64,000 bases of DNA from Sphingorhabdus sp. (GTDB lineage Bacteria > Pseudomonadota > Alphaproteobacteria > Sphingomonadales > Sphingomonadaceae), in NCBI RefSeq assembly GCF_023910635.1, contig NZ_JAAVVZ010000007.1, positions 1 to 64,000 on the forward strand, given 5' to 3'. Positions 25,134 to 34,371 of this stretch are shown piece by piece (position 1 is the first letter of the stretch; every line of letters starts with the position of its first letter). Under the pieces are notes generated by a model, which made no database searches, was not told where the DNA came from, and saw only the letters and a program-made list of their open reading frames with translations. The position numbers were made by a program, and so were the translations under genes.

Positions 25134-26135
25134 TTACCAATTAGGACCTTCATTCGACTTGTTCTCGCTCCGCCATTCCTCAAAATACGGCAACAATTCA
25201 GGCGGCAGCGCGGCTTTGAACGCAGCGTCCAACGGATAATGCGGCATCGCCTGTGCAATTGCACCCAACAAAGCCAGGCCTTGCTTCCGATCCTTTGGCC
25301 GCTTCAGCGGATTACGCTTGGCTTGGTCCGCCATCCACAGCTTGTGCACTGCAAACCAGCGCGGGTCGGGGGCGACAATGCGGGCAGGTGAGCCGTCGCG
25401 GCAACCGATGACCTGATCGACCGGGCGGCCAAACAATAGCCATTCCTGCTCGGGCAGGGGAACGGGACGCGGCTGATCCTTTGCGCCGAGTGTCGATGCG
25501 CGGGACGGCGCAACGAGCAACTCGACTTCATACGCTTTGGCGTTGCGCGCTTGGAAATCTCGTTCGCTGTTGACCGTGAACGTCGGATCAACCGCCTTCA
25601 ACATATCCCAGACGCGGCGCTCTGCATCCTCCGGTATCTCGCTGACCCAGGCGAGATCAAAATCCTCGGTTTCATCGGGAAGGTCGATAATACCATTGGC
25701 TTCGATCATATAAGCGACAATCGCGTTTGTGCCGACCACTAACAGATGCGAGCCGAGAAGCTGTCTGCGGTCACATTCACGCAGAATTGGCCCGGCATCA
25801 GATGATAGCAAGGGAAGCCGCAAGGCACGATACATGGCGGCAGCTTCGGCCAATGCAGGCCGCAACCGCATGATCCGTTCCTGCACCTCATCTTTGGCTT
25901 GATGATATGCGGCAAACTCCGCTTCGCGCTCAGGCGTCATCGGCCCCAGGCTTTTGCCATTGCCGCCGCGATCAAAGATGCGATACAGATAGTCGCGGCC
26001 ATTCACATGCTTGCGCCGCAGATCATAAGGCAACAACGCAGAAATGCGCTCAACGTCCATCCAACCTTCATAGCGTTGACGCAAGTTAACGAGCAGGCGA
26101 GATTGTTCGTCAGTAAAACGGCGGACGCTGGACAT
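25134..26135 (-). CDS. GSU2403-like nucleotidyltransferase-fold protein
   Basis: The 333-residue protein begins MSSVRRFTDEQSRLLVNLRQ and has a centre with LLVVGTNAIVAYMIEANGII and DLPDETEDFDLAWVSEIPED, a GT(N)A...TEDxDL pattern of minimal nucleotidyltransferase folds in the GSU2403 family. The C-terminus is rich in helices (LPEQEWLLFGRPVDQVIGCR, HKLWMADQAKRNPLKRPKDR). Members are often found in mobile islands, some as possible toxin or defence NTases; the substrate is unknown. It stands alone between IS scars and a 570-base gap; its direction is the same as the defence operon beyond. Confidence 0.65.
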   Translation of the reverse strand: MSSVRRFTDEQSRLLVNLRQRYEGWMDVERISALLPYDLRRKHVNGRDYLYRIFDRGGNGKSLGPMTPEREAEFAAYHQAKDEVQERIMRLRPALAEAAAMYRALRLPLLSSDAGPILRECDRRQLLGSHLLVVGTNAIVAYMIEANGIIDLPDETEDFDLAWVSEIPEDAERRVWDMLKAVDPTFTVNSERDFQARNAKAYEVELLVAPSRASTLGAKDQPRPVPLPEQEWLLFGRPVDQVIGCRDGSPARIVAPDPRWFAVHKLWMADQAKRNPLKRPKDRKQGLALLGAIAQAMPHYPLDAAFKAALPPELLPYFEEWRSENKSNEGPNW

Positions 26136-26702
26136 AACGCACTTATCCCGCGCATCATGGTGTTTGTCAATATGTGGGATAAAGATTGATAATATATCTT
26201 ATGTTAAATTAGAGCCTTGTGCCGTTCATTTGGCAACGAGGCCTCAGTGCATTATTTGGACACAAATATACGACTACACCATACTGGGTTATTCAAGCAG
26301 AACTGGCAGTCCCAGACCAACAAAACCTATTGAAGTACGACAAAATTGGCTGTTTCCCGCCTGCCCACTTTTGGCATCCTAATTGGCCGAAGCGGACATT
26401 GCATCAGCAAAGTTGATATGGCAGCTTCGTTGGACGGTTCTGACTGTCTCCTTTTGTCGGCGAGATACCGGTAAGCTGTCATTCGTTAATCTGATGCCGT
26501 GATGGCAGAGTCGTTAAACTGTGCGGCCCCATATAAGGCATCCAACATGCACAATACCCTTCAGGGACTGTGCTGATGTGAGGCATCATCTAGATTGGCC
26601 GGCTCCGGTAAGCCCGCCTCACTGTGGGTAGGAGCCTGCTTGAGCGGATCGCTTCGGGAGGCACGTTAGCTTCAATCCGAATTGCCCGCACTTGAAGCCA
26701 GT
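26136..26702. other. Intergenic stretch without recognised gene
   Basis: About 570 bases. No frame gives a recognisable protein. The part 26440-26700 has several imperfect inverted stretches (for example around GGCCGGCTCCGGTAAGCCC at 26597-26615) and could be the non-coding end of an IS110-type element, which carries a structured RNA region, but no transposase is attached, so this is not claimed. Confidence 0.3.
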
Positions 26703-26912
26703 TCACACTCGCGAGTATCTATAAGTACCCTTCACGTTTTGGTTCAGATATTGCCCAACAGAGCTTGCGCCCAAAAGGTCGTCAAAAATTGCCTGAGGCA
26801 CATCAAAATACTGATAGGTGCTGCCATTATTAAACTCCACTTGTAAGGTTTGAGAATCTTCCTCGTAGCCAACGGCTGCGACGTTCGATGAATCAACATT
26901 GTGCATTTCCAT
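26703..26912 (-). CDS. KTSC-domain small protein, last gene of the SIR2-HerA operon
   Basis: The 69-residue product shows the KTSC pattern: NVDSSNVAAVGYEEDSQTLQ, VEFNNGSTYQYFDVPQAIFD and ASSVGQYLNQNVKGTYRYSR. KTSC domains are short (about 60 residues) and of unknown function, sometimes near RNA or defence genes. The ATG is nine bases after the HerA stop in the same direction, so it belongs to the same transcript. Whether it takes part in defence is inference. Confidence 0.8.
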   Translation of the reverse strand: MEMHNVDSSNVAAVGYEEDSQTLQVEFNNGSTYQYFDVPQAIFDDLLGASSVGQYLNQNVKGTYRYSRV

Positions 26913-26921
26913 GGCTCAACT

Positions 26922-28814
26922 CTATCCCTTTACTCTTGAAATTTTTGGATCTTGAGCGCGCCATGCTTCGACCAGCTCATCAAAGCGCGGATCAACCTCT
27001 TTAGCTATACCCCATCCGCCAGGATGCACCGTCTCATCTAAGGGCACTTCATCATAAACGATAGGATCTTGGCTGTCTGGTCGTTTATCCTTTGGAGGTG
27101 CCTCGATGGTCGTTCGCATAGGCAATTTTACCGCTTCACCCAGTATGATCGCTTCGCCCGTTCGCAAGATCGGCAACATACCGGTCAAGCCATCCAGATT
27201 GTCAGACATGGCAGATGAGATATGTGAACGATCCGATGAGTTGACCAGACGCAGGGCAAAGAAGGTGCCGCATTGTGAGAGAATGGTGGCATCAATTTCT
27301 GACGGCCGCTGGCTCACAATCATTGCGCCCATGCCGTATTTGCGGCCTTCTTTTACAATTCTCTTTACAATCGACGAGGCCATATTGTCGGCACCATCAT
27401 TCAGGTAAATGTGCGCTTCTTCCATGACAAACAATAGCGGCCTATGACGCCCACCTTGAGATAGATCTCGGCCCCAGAAGATAGCATCGTAAAGTAGGCG
27501 AAGAAGCACTCCAATTGTGGTCTGCAATATATCTGCCGGAACACCAGAAAGATCTAGAATTGAAATCGGATGCTGGCTTCCAATCCAATCTTTCAGCAAC
27601 TCGTCAATGTCGTTTGCTATTTTCCCATCCGCTTCCGGCAAAAATTGTTCTGGACGGAAGATAAAATTGTAGCGGGGAATACGTAGCTTAGTGCCGAGCA
27701 AGAGCACTTGTTTTCCGAGTCCTAAAGCCCCGGGCAAGTAGTTTATTTTGTCTGCTCCAGCATCAGTGAGAACAGTTTTGAAGGTAGGCGGTATTCCGAG
27801 GTATGGATAGCCCTTCAGCTCCTTGCCTTTTGCGTCAGTCTCGTAAGCCAGATTATCTCTGGGGTCTCCGACTCTGCCTTTCGGATTATGATAAGTTCCG
27901 AATGTGTCGATGAAGAGCTCATGCCAAAGCTCGTGCAAACTGAAGGGTATAGGAGAATCTACGCTCAGAGTATCTTTGGTAACGCCATTTCGCGGATATT
28001 TGGTTAGTGAGTCCAGCTTGTATTTGTAGACCCGCTCCATCACGATGTTCTTGTCTTTTTCGTTACCGAATTCACCAAATGCTACCCGACAAAGCTCTTC
28101 AAAGTTAAGCGTCCAAAAAGGTATCAGGAGTTTTTGTTGTGATTGTGAGCTATGTGATGTTGTAGCAATCTTGAAGATGCTGGCTTTCTCTTTGAGAGCC
28201 TGTTCATATTCACCGTGAAGATCAAGCATGACGATACGAGCAGAAGGGTAATCGGTGCCGTTTGATATCGCATTCATTAGGCTTGCAACCGTTGTGGATT
28301 TTCCGGAACCAGTGGTTCCTACAATGGCAGAATGTCGCGTAATCAGCTTATTTATGTCCACTAGCGCGGGAATAGATTCAGCATTGGAGATATGTCCTAA
28401 ACGGACAAAATAAGGTTCGTCTGGCTGGCCATAGATGTCTTTCAGCTCTCGTTCTGAAACTAGGTGAACTTTATCGCCAATCGTAGGATATTGCGATAAT
28501 CCGCGTTGAAATGTGCCGTTGCGCGGCCCCTCTCCAATCAGCTGGATCGTCATCCATCGTGAGCCATCAGATATATCTTTGCGAGTCTCAGGCACTGCAC
28601 TTGCGCCGACCTGAGCGATAATCCCGAAGAGGTTATCAAAGCCAATTGGGATTCTAACGAAACTTCCTATTTGGCCCACTCGGTATCCTTGGCCATCGAT
28701 GTATACAAAACCTGACAGCGACTTTGCAGACATAACGATTTTGACAGTGGTGCCGCTGACATCCTGAACGTCGCCTAGATAGCTTTCGTCACTTATCAAC
28801 GGAATTACCTGCAT
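26922..28814 (-). CDS. HerA-family ATPase of a SIR2-HerA defence system
   Basis: The 630-residue protein has an N-terminal HerA beta-barrel-like region (residues 1-110), Walker A GTTGSGKST at 166-174, and Walker B in RPLLFVMEEAHIYLNDG; the following segment (RKYGMGAMIVSQRPSEIDAT) holds the conserved Gln sensor. HerA/FtsK-type ATPases form hexamers. Paired with a SIR2-like NADase they form a known anti-phage system in which infection triggers NAD+ depletion or DNA attack. The gene overlaps the SIR2-like gene by 26 bases, showing tight coupling. Length is as expected for this partner type. Confidence 0.88.
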   Translation of the reverse strand: MQVIPLISDESYLGDVQDVSGTTVKIVMSAKSLSGFVYIDGQGYRVGQIGSFVRIPIGFDNLFGIIAQVGASAVPETRKDISDGSRWMTIQLIGEGPRNGTFQRGLSQYPTIGDKVHLVSERELKDIYGQPDEPYFVRLGHISNAESIPALVDINKLITRHSAIVGTTGSGKSTTVASLMNAISNGTDYPSARIVMLDLHGEYEQALKEKASIFKIATTSHSSQSQQKLLIPFWTLNFEELCRVAFGEFGNEKDKNIVMERVYKYKLDSLTKYPRNGVTKDTLSVDSPIPFSLHELWHELFIDTFGTYHNPKGRVGDPRDNLAYETDAKGKELKGYPYLGIPPTFKTVLTDAGADKINYLPGALGLGKQVLLLGTKLRIPRYNFIFRPEQFLPEADGKIANDIDELLKDWIGSQHPISILDLSGVPADILQTTIGVLLRLLYDAIFWGRDLSQGGRHRPLLFVMEEAHIYLNDGADNMASSIVKRIVKEGRKYGMGAMIVSQRPSEIDATILSQCGTFFALRLVNSSDRSHISSAMSDNLDGLTGMLPILRTGEAIILGEAVKLPMRTTIEAPPKDKRPDSQDPIVYDEVPLDETVHPGGWGIAKEVDPRFDELVEAWRAQDPKISRVKG

Positions 28815-30015
28815 CTAAACCAATGAATTTTTTTAGAAAATTTGTGAACTCTGCAAAGTCGCCGAGCTTGACGTTTGGTGCTATGTGACCAGCCTCATTT
28901 TTCACATCCCCTGAATGAACAAAATTCAATAGATCCTTATCATCGTCCTGTCCTGCTGGTGCCTTTCGCCAATCACCGATATTGGTTCCGATTATCGCTT
29001 TGTCATCAGTCCAAACATTCAGATTATGCTGCCTTTTAGCGAGCCTGTATGCGTTCGGATATCTCTCTCCGCCTCCTTCGTCGGCAGTTTTTTCGAAACT
29101 GCCGTATTGTAGCGCCAAGACCATTCCGGTGGGGTTGGATTTCAATGCGTTGATAATCGCATCGTTTAGATGACCATCATTGAAAGAGTAGCCATTAAGA
29201 ATGAGAAATGATGATTTTCTTCGTATAAACCGGTTCAATTGATCGATCAGAGCGAGGTATGGCATCTTGCGACTTTCCTCATATTTGAGATGTGACGGGT
29301 AGATGAGGTGCGAAACCCCGTCGTCTGGTGAGGATGATCGGCATACGGCTCGTTCCCCGGCCTTTAACTCTTGATGCCAGTTTATTGAGCCGTGTATTTT
29401 CCAAAGTCTCGACCAATGGATCGGGATCAAGTTATCCTCAACCGCTCGCAAATCAAAAAAGGATTTTCGAGATCCTACAAAACCGTCGAAATAAGGCACT
29501 TCCAAATCTTCAAGGGCCTGTTCGAGCAGTAGGTCATAATTGGTTGTAAAAAATTCAATCGCCGTCTTACGGTCAATGGACCGCACCCAATTACACAGGC
29601 GATGATAAGGCGTTTCTTCATCGGGCAGCTTCACATTCAGTTTTTTTCCAATTTCGCCGCAGATATCTTTTTCGAGTTGGTTCAGGTCAGCTTCTGTCAG
29701 ACCTCGGACTTCACCACCGACCGAAACGGCCAACAAACTTCGCAAAAAGCTAAGGACATCCTCAATATTTTCGGTATTTTTACCAGCTTTCTGCAGTTCA
29801 CAAAGGAGCATTTTGTATTTTGCATTCGCTCCCAAAACTGCGTTGATTGCGAGTGTTAGATTTTTCACATCAGGAATAAGCGGCCATTCACCATCTGGCA
29901 TCGGTACAGATAGAGGACATCCTGCTGAGATGAAAAAGCCTATGGGCTCGTTATCCTGCGAGAGAGACTGCCTAAGATATCTCAAATGCCGAATGGGATC
30001 ATGTGAAGTAGTCAC
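28789..30015 (-). CDS. SIR2-like NADase of the SIR2-HerA system
   Basis: The 408-residue product contains SIR2-like landmarks: PIGFFISAGCPLSVPM near the N-terminus (nucleotide-binding loop), AIEFFTTNYDLLLEQALEDL (TxNYD) and RLWKIHGSINWH (catalytic His). The C-terminal part has SFLILNGYSFNDGHLNDAII as in prokaryotic SIR2_2-type defence proteins. It probably hydrolyses NAD+ upon activation. It is coupled to HerA by a 26-base overlap and follows the DUF2130 gene by 13 bases. The GAGxS loop is modified to SAGCPLS, but the fold signature remains. Confidence 0.85.
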   Translation of the reverse strand: MTTSHDPIRHLRYLRQSLSQDNEPIGFFISAGCPLSVPMPDGEWPLIPDVKNLTLAINAVLGANAKYKMLLCELQKAGKNTENIEDVLSFLRSLLAVSVGGEVRGLTEADLNQLEKDICGEIGKKLNVKLPDEETPYHRLCNWVRSIDRKTAIEFFTTNYDLLLEQALEDLEVPYFDGFVGSRKSFFDLRAVEDNLIPIHWSRLWKIHGSINWHQELKAGERAVCRSSSPDDGVSHLIYPSHLKYEESRKMPYLALIDQLNRFIRRKSSFLILNGYSFNDGHLNDAIINALKSNPTGMVLALQYGSFEKTADEGGGERYPNAYRLAKRQHNLNVWTDDKAIIGTNIGDWRKAPAGQDDDKDLLNFVHSGDVKNEAGHIAPNVKLGDFAEFTNFLKKFIGLDAGNSVDK

Positions 30016-30028
30016 TTATTGTAATTCC

Positions 30029-31312
30029 TTATTCGACCGTCGGAGCTGTAGACAATTCCGAGAACTTGGCCTCCATGGTCGGATTTCCCCGGGTCAGTTT
30101 TTTAATCGTGACATCCTGTGCCTTGTCGTTCGCAAGACGCAGATTACGATCGCAACCGAGTAGCGCTTCTTTGGTCTTTTGGAGATGGCTAATCGACTTA
30201 TCGATCTCCTCGATTGCAGTATGAAATCTCCGCGAAGCGAGATCAAAATTCTTGCCAAATCCGGCCTTGAACTGCTCAAGCTCATCCTCGAAATTGGTAA
30301 TATCGATATTTTGAGCCCGGACTAAAGCAAGCTCGGATTTATATTCAAGCGTATTCAAAGCTGCGTTTCTAAGCAGCGTTATCATCGGGATGAAAAACTG
30401 CGGCCGGACGACATACATTTTCGGAAAACGATGGGACACGTCGACAATACCCGAATTGTAAAGTTCGCTGTCTGGCTCGAGGAGGGAAACTAGCACCGCA
30501 TATTCGCAGTCCTTTTCGTTCCGATCTTTGTCCAGTTTTGCGAAAAAATCCTCATTTCTGGACTTGGTCGCACTGGTGTCGGTCTCGTTTTTCATTTCGA
30601 ACATGACTGAAACGAATTCGGTGCCGCTATCGTCGAAATCCCGAAAAACAAAGTCTCCCTTGCTTCCTTCGCGCGCGTTGTTGTCCTTTTCAAAATATGC
30701 TCTCGGAAACGCTGACGCTCTGATGCGGTTAAATTCAGTGTCACAATGCTGCTCAAGCGTCTCGCCAACCATTTTCGTGGAAAGGCGAGCCTTCATGTCC
30801 TTCAAGCGCTCAATGGCTTCGTCTCGGTCCTTGATTTGAATTTCAAAAACATCCTTCAGGGCCTTTTCGGATATTTGCTTTTCCAGAGCCGCCTTCTCTA
30901 AACCATTTTTGAGTTCATCACGCTCCTTCCGTACAACGTCTACCGCTTCCGAAATCGCAAGTTTCTGAACGATCTCAATGTTCGCCAGCTTCGCCTTTAG
31001 CTGGTCTATCTCGGCATCTTTGGGAGAAACTGCTTCGATCACAGCGAGCTTCTGAGCTACTTCGCCGGATTTCAGCCTCTCTTGCAGTTCCTTGATCTCT
31101 GTGTCTTTTCCAGCAGAAGCATGCTGAAGTTCTGCGCTTAGTTTAGTTTTGGCCAATTCAACAGCTGCCGCCTTTTCCCGTTCTGCAAGTTCGAGCCGAT
31201 CGTGCAACTGCTGCTCAAAATCGGCGTCTCTCACCTGTTTCAGAATGTCAGCGTAGCCCGCTTCATCGATCTTGAATGCCTTGTGACAGTGAGGACAAAT
31301 GATCTCATTCAT
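30029..31312 (-). CDS. DUF2130 coiled-coil protein heading the defence operon
   Basis: Starting at ATG 31312 the product (427 residues) begins [20 protein letters not shown], a short CPHC zinc-knuckle, followed by a long coiled coil (about residues 25-190) and the DUF2130 domain ([60 protein letters not shown]). The E..D..K-type pattern in GDFVF...FEMKNE looks like a restriction-endonuclease-like core; DUF2130 proteins are indeed frequent in defence islands. A longer start at 31354 adds 14 residues without Zn motif function. It is the first gene of a four-gene minus-strand operon. Confidence 0.8.
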   Translation of the reverse strand: MNEIICPHCHKAFKIDEAGYADILKQVRDADFEQQLHDRLELAEREKAAAVELAKTKLSAELQHASAGKDTEIKELQERLKSGEVAQKLAVIEAVSPKDAEIDQLKAKLANIEIVQKLAISEAVDVVRKERDELKNGLEKAALEKQISEKALKDVFEIQIKDRDEAIERLKDMKARLSTKMVGETLEQHCDTEFNRIRASAFPRAYFEKDNNAREGSKGDFVFRDFDDSGTEFVSVMFEMKNETDTSATKSRNEDFFAKLDKDRNEKDCEYAVLVSLLEPDSELYNSGIVDVSHRFPKMYVVRPQFFIPMITLLRNAALNTLEYKSELALVRAQNIDITNFEDELEQFKAGFGKNFDLASRRFHTAIEEIDKSISHLQKTKEALLGCDRNLRLANDKAQDVTIKKLTRGNPTMEAKFSELSTAPTVE

Positions 31313-31595
31313 GACGCGAGTTCCTGCAAAACCGAGAGTAAGTTCACTCAGCACAATATCTAGAAATCAGCGTCAATAAAGAGATTTTTCAAGAAATCGA
31401 ATGGGTTCGCCAGTCAGATAGGGGATAAAGCGTCCTGAACATGTCGTATATCAATCTTCGGCAATACTAACGTCAATTCGACGAAAGAACTCGCGGGATC
31501 ACGCAGCTCATATGCAGATGGGCTGCTTCGGCTCGATTTCCATCATGGACGAGTTGCTGGATGAATGGCTGCTATTAATGAACAGGATTGACGCG
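31313..31595. other. Upstream region of the defence operon
   Basis: About 280 bases with no gene. It must carry the promoter of the minus-strand DUF2130-SIR2-HerA-KTSC operon; AT-rich sequence at 31355-31400 is a likely place but no clear -35/-10 pair can be assigned. Confidence 0.35.
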
Positions 31596-31626
31596 GGGAA
31601 TGTCCGCAATGTTAGCGGAAATTCCC
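31596..31626. repeat. Stem-loop copy of the AATGTTAGCG dispersed motif
   Basis: Arms GGGAATGTCCGC and GCGGAAATTCCC pair over 12 positions with one mismatch, enclosing loop AATGTTA. The loop plus arm gives AATGTTAGCG, a motif that returns at 32478, 34279 and 37783 and, altered, at 40671. Possibly the remnant of a small palindromic mobile repeat. Confidence 0.55.
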
Positions 31627-31627
31627 A

Positions 31628-32395
31628 TTGCCCATTTCCATCCGCCGTGCGCTGCGCGATAAGCGACGGATGATTTCGCTCCATCCAATCACCGATCCTG
31701 CGGGCGCTGTGCGCAGTTCGCCGATGCTGCGCGCGGTTTGCCTGACCCTCAACTACATCGCGGAGCACGGACCGATCGGTCTGACGGCAACGGGCGCGCT
31801 GAAGCGCTATTTCGTCGAGTGGGCGGTGGATGCATTTGACTGGCCATTTTAAACTGCCGAAGATCTCTATGCCGTAAACAAGGTTCTCAACGAGGGTGAT
31901 TTCCCGCCGCTGACGATGATGCATGACTTGTTGCTGAATGCGAAACTGGCACGGCACAGGAAGGGGGCGCTGCACATTACTCGGCTTGCGGGAAAGCTGA
32001 GGGGTGACCCTTCTGCTTTGTGGGCACTGCTTGCCCAGCAATTCCTCTTCGCCACCGATCACACCGACTATACCCGCTTCGGCGACCGACCAATAGGAAA
32101 CTGGGACATTTTTCTCAACGTCATCAACGTCGAAGCCCAACAGGCTGTTAGCGAGGAACGGCTGTGCCATGTGCTTTACGCCCCCAGAAAAGCAGACGGT
32201 CGGCATGACGATATCCGAATGAAGGCCGCTCTATTCATTCACGTTTTGCGTCCCCTGTGCTGGATGGGCTTGCTCGAGGAAGTCCGCTCAGGCGCTGGGT
32301 TCAAGCGCGAAGAGCATTACTTCAAAACCGAAATTTGGCGCGAGGTCTTCAAGCTAGATACCGACATTCATCTCGTCCCAAATACGCGGCATTGA
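31628..32395 (+). pseudogene. Mobile-element hypothetical gene broken by an in-frame stop
   Basis: Two open stretches in the same frame (31628-31852 and from 31853 to 32395) are separated only by TAA at 31850-31852, where the sequence reads DAFDWPF-stop-TAEDLYAVNKVLNEGDF. The combined product (RALRDKRRMISLHPITDPAG, PMLRAVCLTLNYIAEHGPIG, LFIHVLRPLCWMGLLEEVRS) resembles a conserved hypothetical protein of alphaproteobacterial plasmids and islands. One nonsense change therefore inactivated it, unless the downstream part restarts at ATG 31916. No known function. Confidence 0.62.
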
Positions 32396-32512
32396 GGAAG
32401 GTCAATTTCGTGAGCCCCCGATCCAGCTGAACGGATGGAAAGTTTGGGCCGACGTCCTTCATGGCGACAATGACGGCAATGTTAGCGTAATGAGAAGTCC
32501 GCCGGAATGCGG

Positions 32513-32665
32513 CTAAGGAAAGCTGCAACTCGGGCGCCTTAGCAAGCGCAGAACCGCGTTGGTTAAACCTCGCAAAGGCCGCAGATAATCGTTATGCTCG
32601 GCACTATCCTGATCTTTGGCGACGCGTGAGAAGCGCCTTTCCAGCGGGACGATGATTTTGCTCAT
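32513..32665 (-). CDS. Small 50-residue ORF coupled to the first fic gene
   Basis: The ATG at 32665 overlaps the fic stop codon (ATGA), implying translational coupling. The product starts MSKIIVPLERRFSRVAKDQD and is basic (RPLRGLTNAVLRLLRRP). I recognise no family. It ends about 25 bases after an AATGTTAGCG motif region, so it may be the start of a longer gene truncated by rearrangement rather than an intact small protein. Confidence 0.35.
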   Translation of the reverse strand: MSKIIVPLERRFSRVAKDQDSAEHNDYLRPLRGLTNAVLRLLRRPSCSFP

Positions 32666-33852
32666 TCCCCATCTCCACTTGCGTCAGCCGGGTATAGCAG
32701 CGGAAACCAGCGTTCGGCAGCACTTGCCGGAAAAGCGAGCCTTAATGGCGCACGGTGGCTTTTGGCGATAAGCATGCCCCTCTCACTCAACGCAGACGTC
32801 ACCATGCGCGCTGCGCGCTCGCCTTGCCCTGTCAGCACAGGCACCACGCCGCGTTCAACCTCGCCTGCAATTACCGCCTCTCGCAACACCGCAAAGCTTC
32901 CTCTGGGAAGGCGTTTGGCGCGCACCTCTTCTTCGATGTGGATTTCCATGCGCCTTAACATTTCCGTCGGATCGAGCAGGCCGCGCATAAAACGCACCTG
33001 ATCGATCGCACTTTCCAGAAAGAAGCTGGAAAATTCCACTAGCGCACGCTGGCTCAAATTGCCCCGGCCATCGCGGTCGCCTTCCCGCGGACCGTCTGCG
33101 GCCATCAACAGAGCCTTGTAACGCTCTTGCTGGCGGGCAAGCCCGCGCGCCACTGACCAAAGGCTGGTGCCAATTCCAAGCCGTTTGAGGAGAGCATGTG
33201 ACATCAACCGGGCTACGCGGCCATTCCCGTCCAAAAAGGGGTGTATCCACAGAAAGCGGTGATGGGCGGCACCCACTGCTTGCAACTGCCGAAGTGCATT
33301 CAGCGGCGGCGCAGCATAGGCCTTGTCAAACCGCACAAGGAACTTGGGCAGGTCGATAGGATTCGGGGCAATGTGCCTACCTACTATAACATCGTTTCTG
33401 CGCAATTCGCCGGGAATGATGGGCAACCGCTCTCCGCTATCCAGATTGTCAACCCACAGCATGTCTTCGGGTAAGCGTTCGCAGAATTCACGATGGAGCC
33501 AACGGGCATAAGCCGTTGTCGTCGGCCAGACAGCCGGATCACTTCCTTCGTCTATCATACGTTGCACAGATATGTGCGCCACCGCCTCGCGCTGCAGATT
33601 GCGCTTCTCCCTGTCCTCGGAAAACTCCTCTGCCAGCGCGCGATCAATATCGCGCGGTTGGGTGTTATGACCTTCGATCAGATTGGAGTAATAGCAGTTC
33701 ATCGAGCGGACGAGATTGCCAACGGACTGCTGCATTATCGGATGCACACGCCCGGCGAGCTGGTTTGCCTCGGCAATCAAGGTGAAGGCGGGCTCTTCGA
33801 GCACCTGCACCGCCTCTTCCGGCAACATGGGTTCCATATATGTGATGTTCAT
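32662..33852 (-). CDS. Fic family protein (class II-like)
   Basis: The 396-residue protein contains the Fic active motif HPFLDGNGRVAR at 204-215, with catalytic His204, and an N-terminal inhibitory helix motif SNLIEG (S56...E60-G61; (S/T)xxxE(G/N)). Fic enzymes transfer AMP from ATP to Ser/Thr/Tyr of target proteins; the inhibitory Glu keeps the enzyme off until released. The C-terminal part looks like a winged helix (VVPVLTGQGERAARMVTSAL). The usual length for this class is about 370-400. It lies in the island between a broken gene and an IS1182 element. Targets are unknown. Confidence 0.88.
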   Translation of the reverse strand: MNITYMEPMLPEEAVQVLEEPAFTLIAEANQLAGRVHPIMQQSVGNLVRSMNCYYSNLIEGHNTQPRDIDRALAEEFSEDREKRNLQREAVAHISVQRMIDEGSDPAVWPTTTAYARWLHREFCERLPEDMLWVDNLDSGERLPIIPGELRRNDVIVGRHIAPNPIDLPKFLVRFDKAYAAPPLNALRQLQAVGAAHHRFLWIHPFLDGNGRVARLMSHALLKRLGIGTSLWSVARGLARQQERYKALLMAADGPREGDRDGRGNLSQRALVEFSSFFLESAIDQVRFMRGLLDPTEMLRRMEIHIEEEVRAKRLPRGSFAVLREAVIAGEVERGVVPVLTGQGERAARMVTSALSERGMLIAKSHRAPLRLAFPASAAERWFPLLYPADASGDGE

Positions 33853-34278
33853 CCCGGTTATTATGCCGGATAGAATGCCAGTTGTATATGATGATTATCG
33901 GTGGCTTATTCAGCAATTCCTTATTGTTTTATGCCGGTTACAAAGACAGAAATTTTCGGGCAGTATTTTGGTGGTTGAGATGGTCACCAGCCTTCCACCC
34001 ATTATATAAATCTTTATCCACCTCACACCATAACAGTGGACCCCGTTGTCGTTCACCGGTGCTAGGTCGCCGCGACCGTCTCTTAGCAGGTCTGTCAGCG
34101 GCATTTTTGGTTCCTAAATAAAACCAAGTAATATGCCACGTTATCAAATTTCGCTACCCGCAGGGCGGCCCTGAGAAGCTAACTGACTATAGTCCATAGC
34201 CAGTCATTTCGGCTTGTCAGAGGTTCAGTGAACGTACGGCAGCTATTGAAGTCTTAAATCAGCCCCGTGAACGACCGA
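33853..34278. other. Intergenic stretch, possible small minus-strand ORF
   Basis: About 430 bases. The only frame with a plausible ribosome site (GGAACC before ATG at 34104, minus, ending 33910) encodes 64 residues starting MPLTDLLRDGRGDLAPVNDN; no family is recognised and it may be chance. Otherwise nothing is seen. Confidence 0.3.
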
Positions 34279-34371
34279 AATGTTAGCGGGAACCGCCGGT
34301 GCAGGGGCCGACATCTTCAACGTCGGCTTTTTAAGTTTTTCCCCTGAAATCGGACTGTCAGGACACCACAA
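34279..34371 (+). repeat. Dispersed repeat, copy A (split by IS1182 element)
   Basis: This stretch begins AATGTTAGCGG and ends CTGTCAGGACACCACAA. A diverged copy is at 40671-40775 with the same blocks in the same order: GTTAGCGG, TCGGCTTT, TGAAA, CTGTCAGGACAC. Homology resumes to the right of the IS (from 36920), so the IS inserted into this repeat. Nature unknown; it looks like a non-coding intergenic repeat. Confidence 0.5.

Noticed and set aside
26440-26700. Candidate IS110 non-coding end with structured RNA.
   Set aside because: No transposase attached and no second end found; evidence too weak to annotate as an element.
34279-34288. GTTAGCG motif as a possible integron attC core site.
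   Set aside because: GTTRRRY does not fit (C at a purine position), there is no partner site or integrase, and the flanks are not cassette-like.
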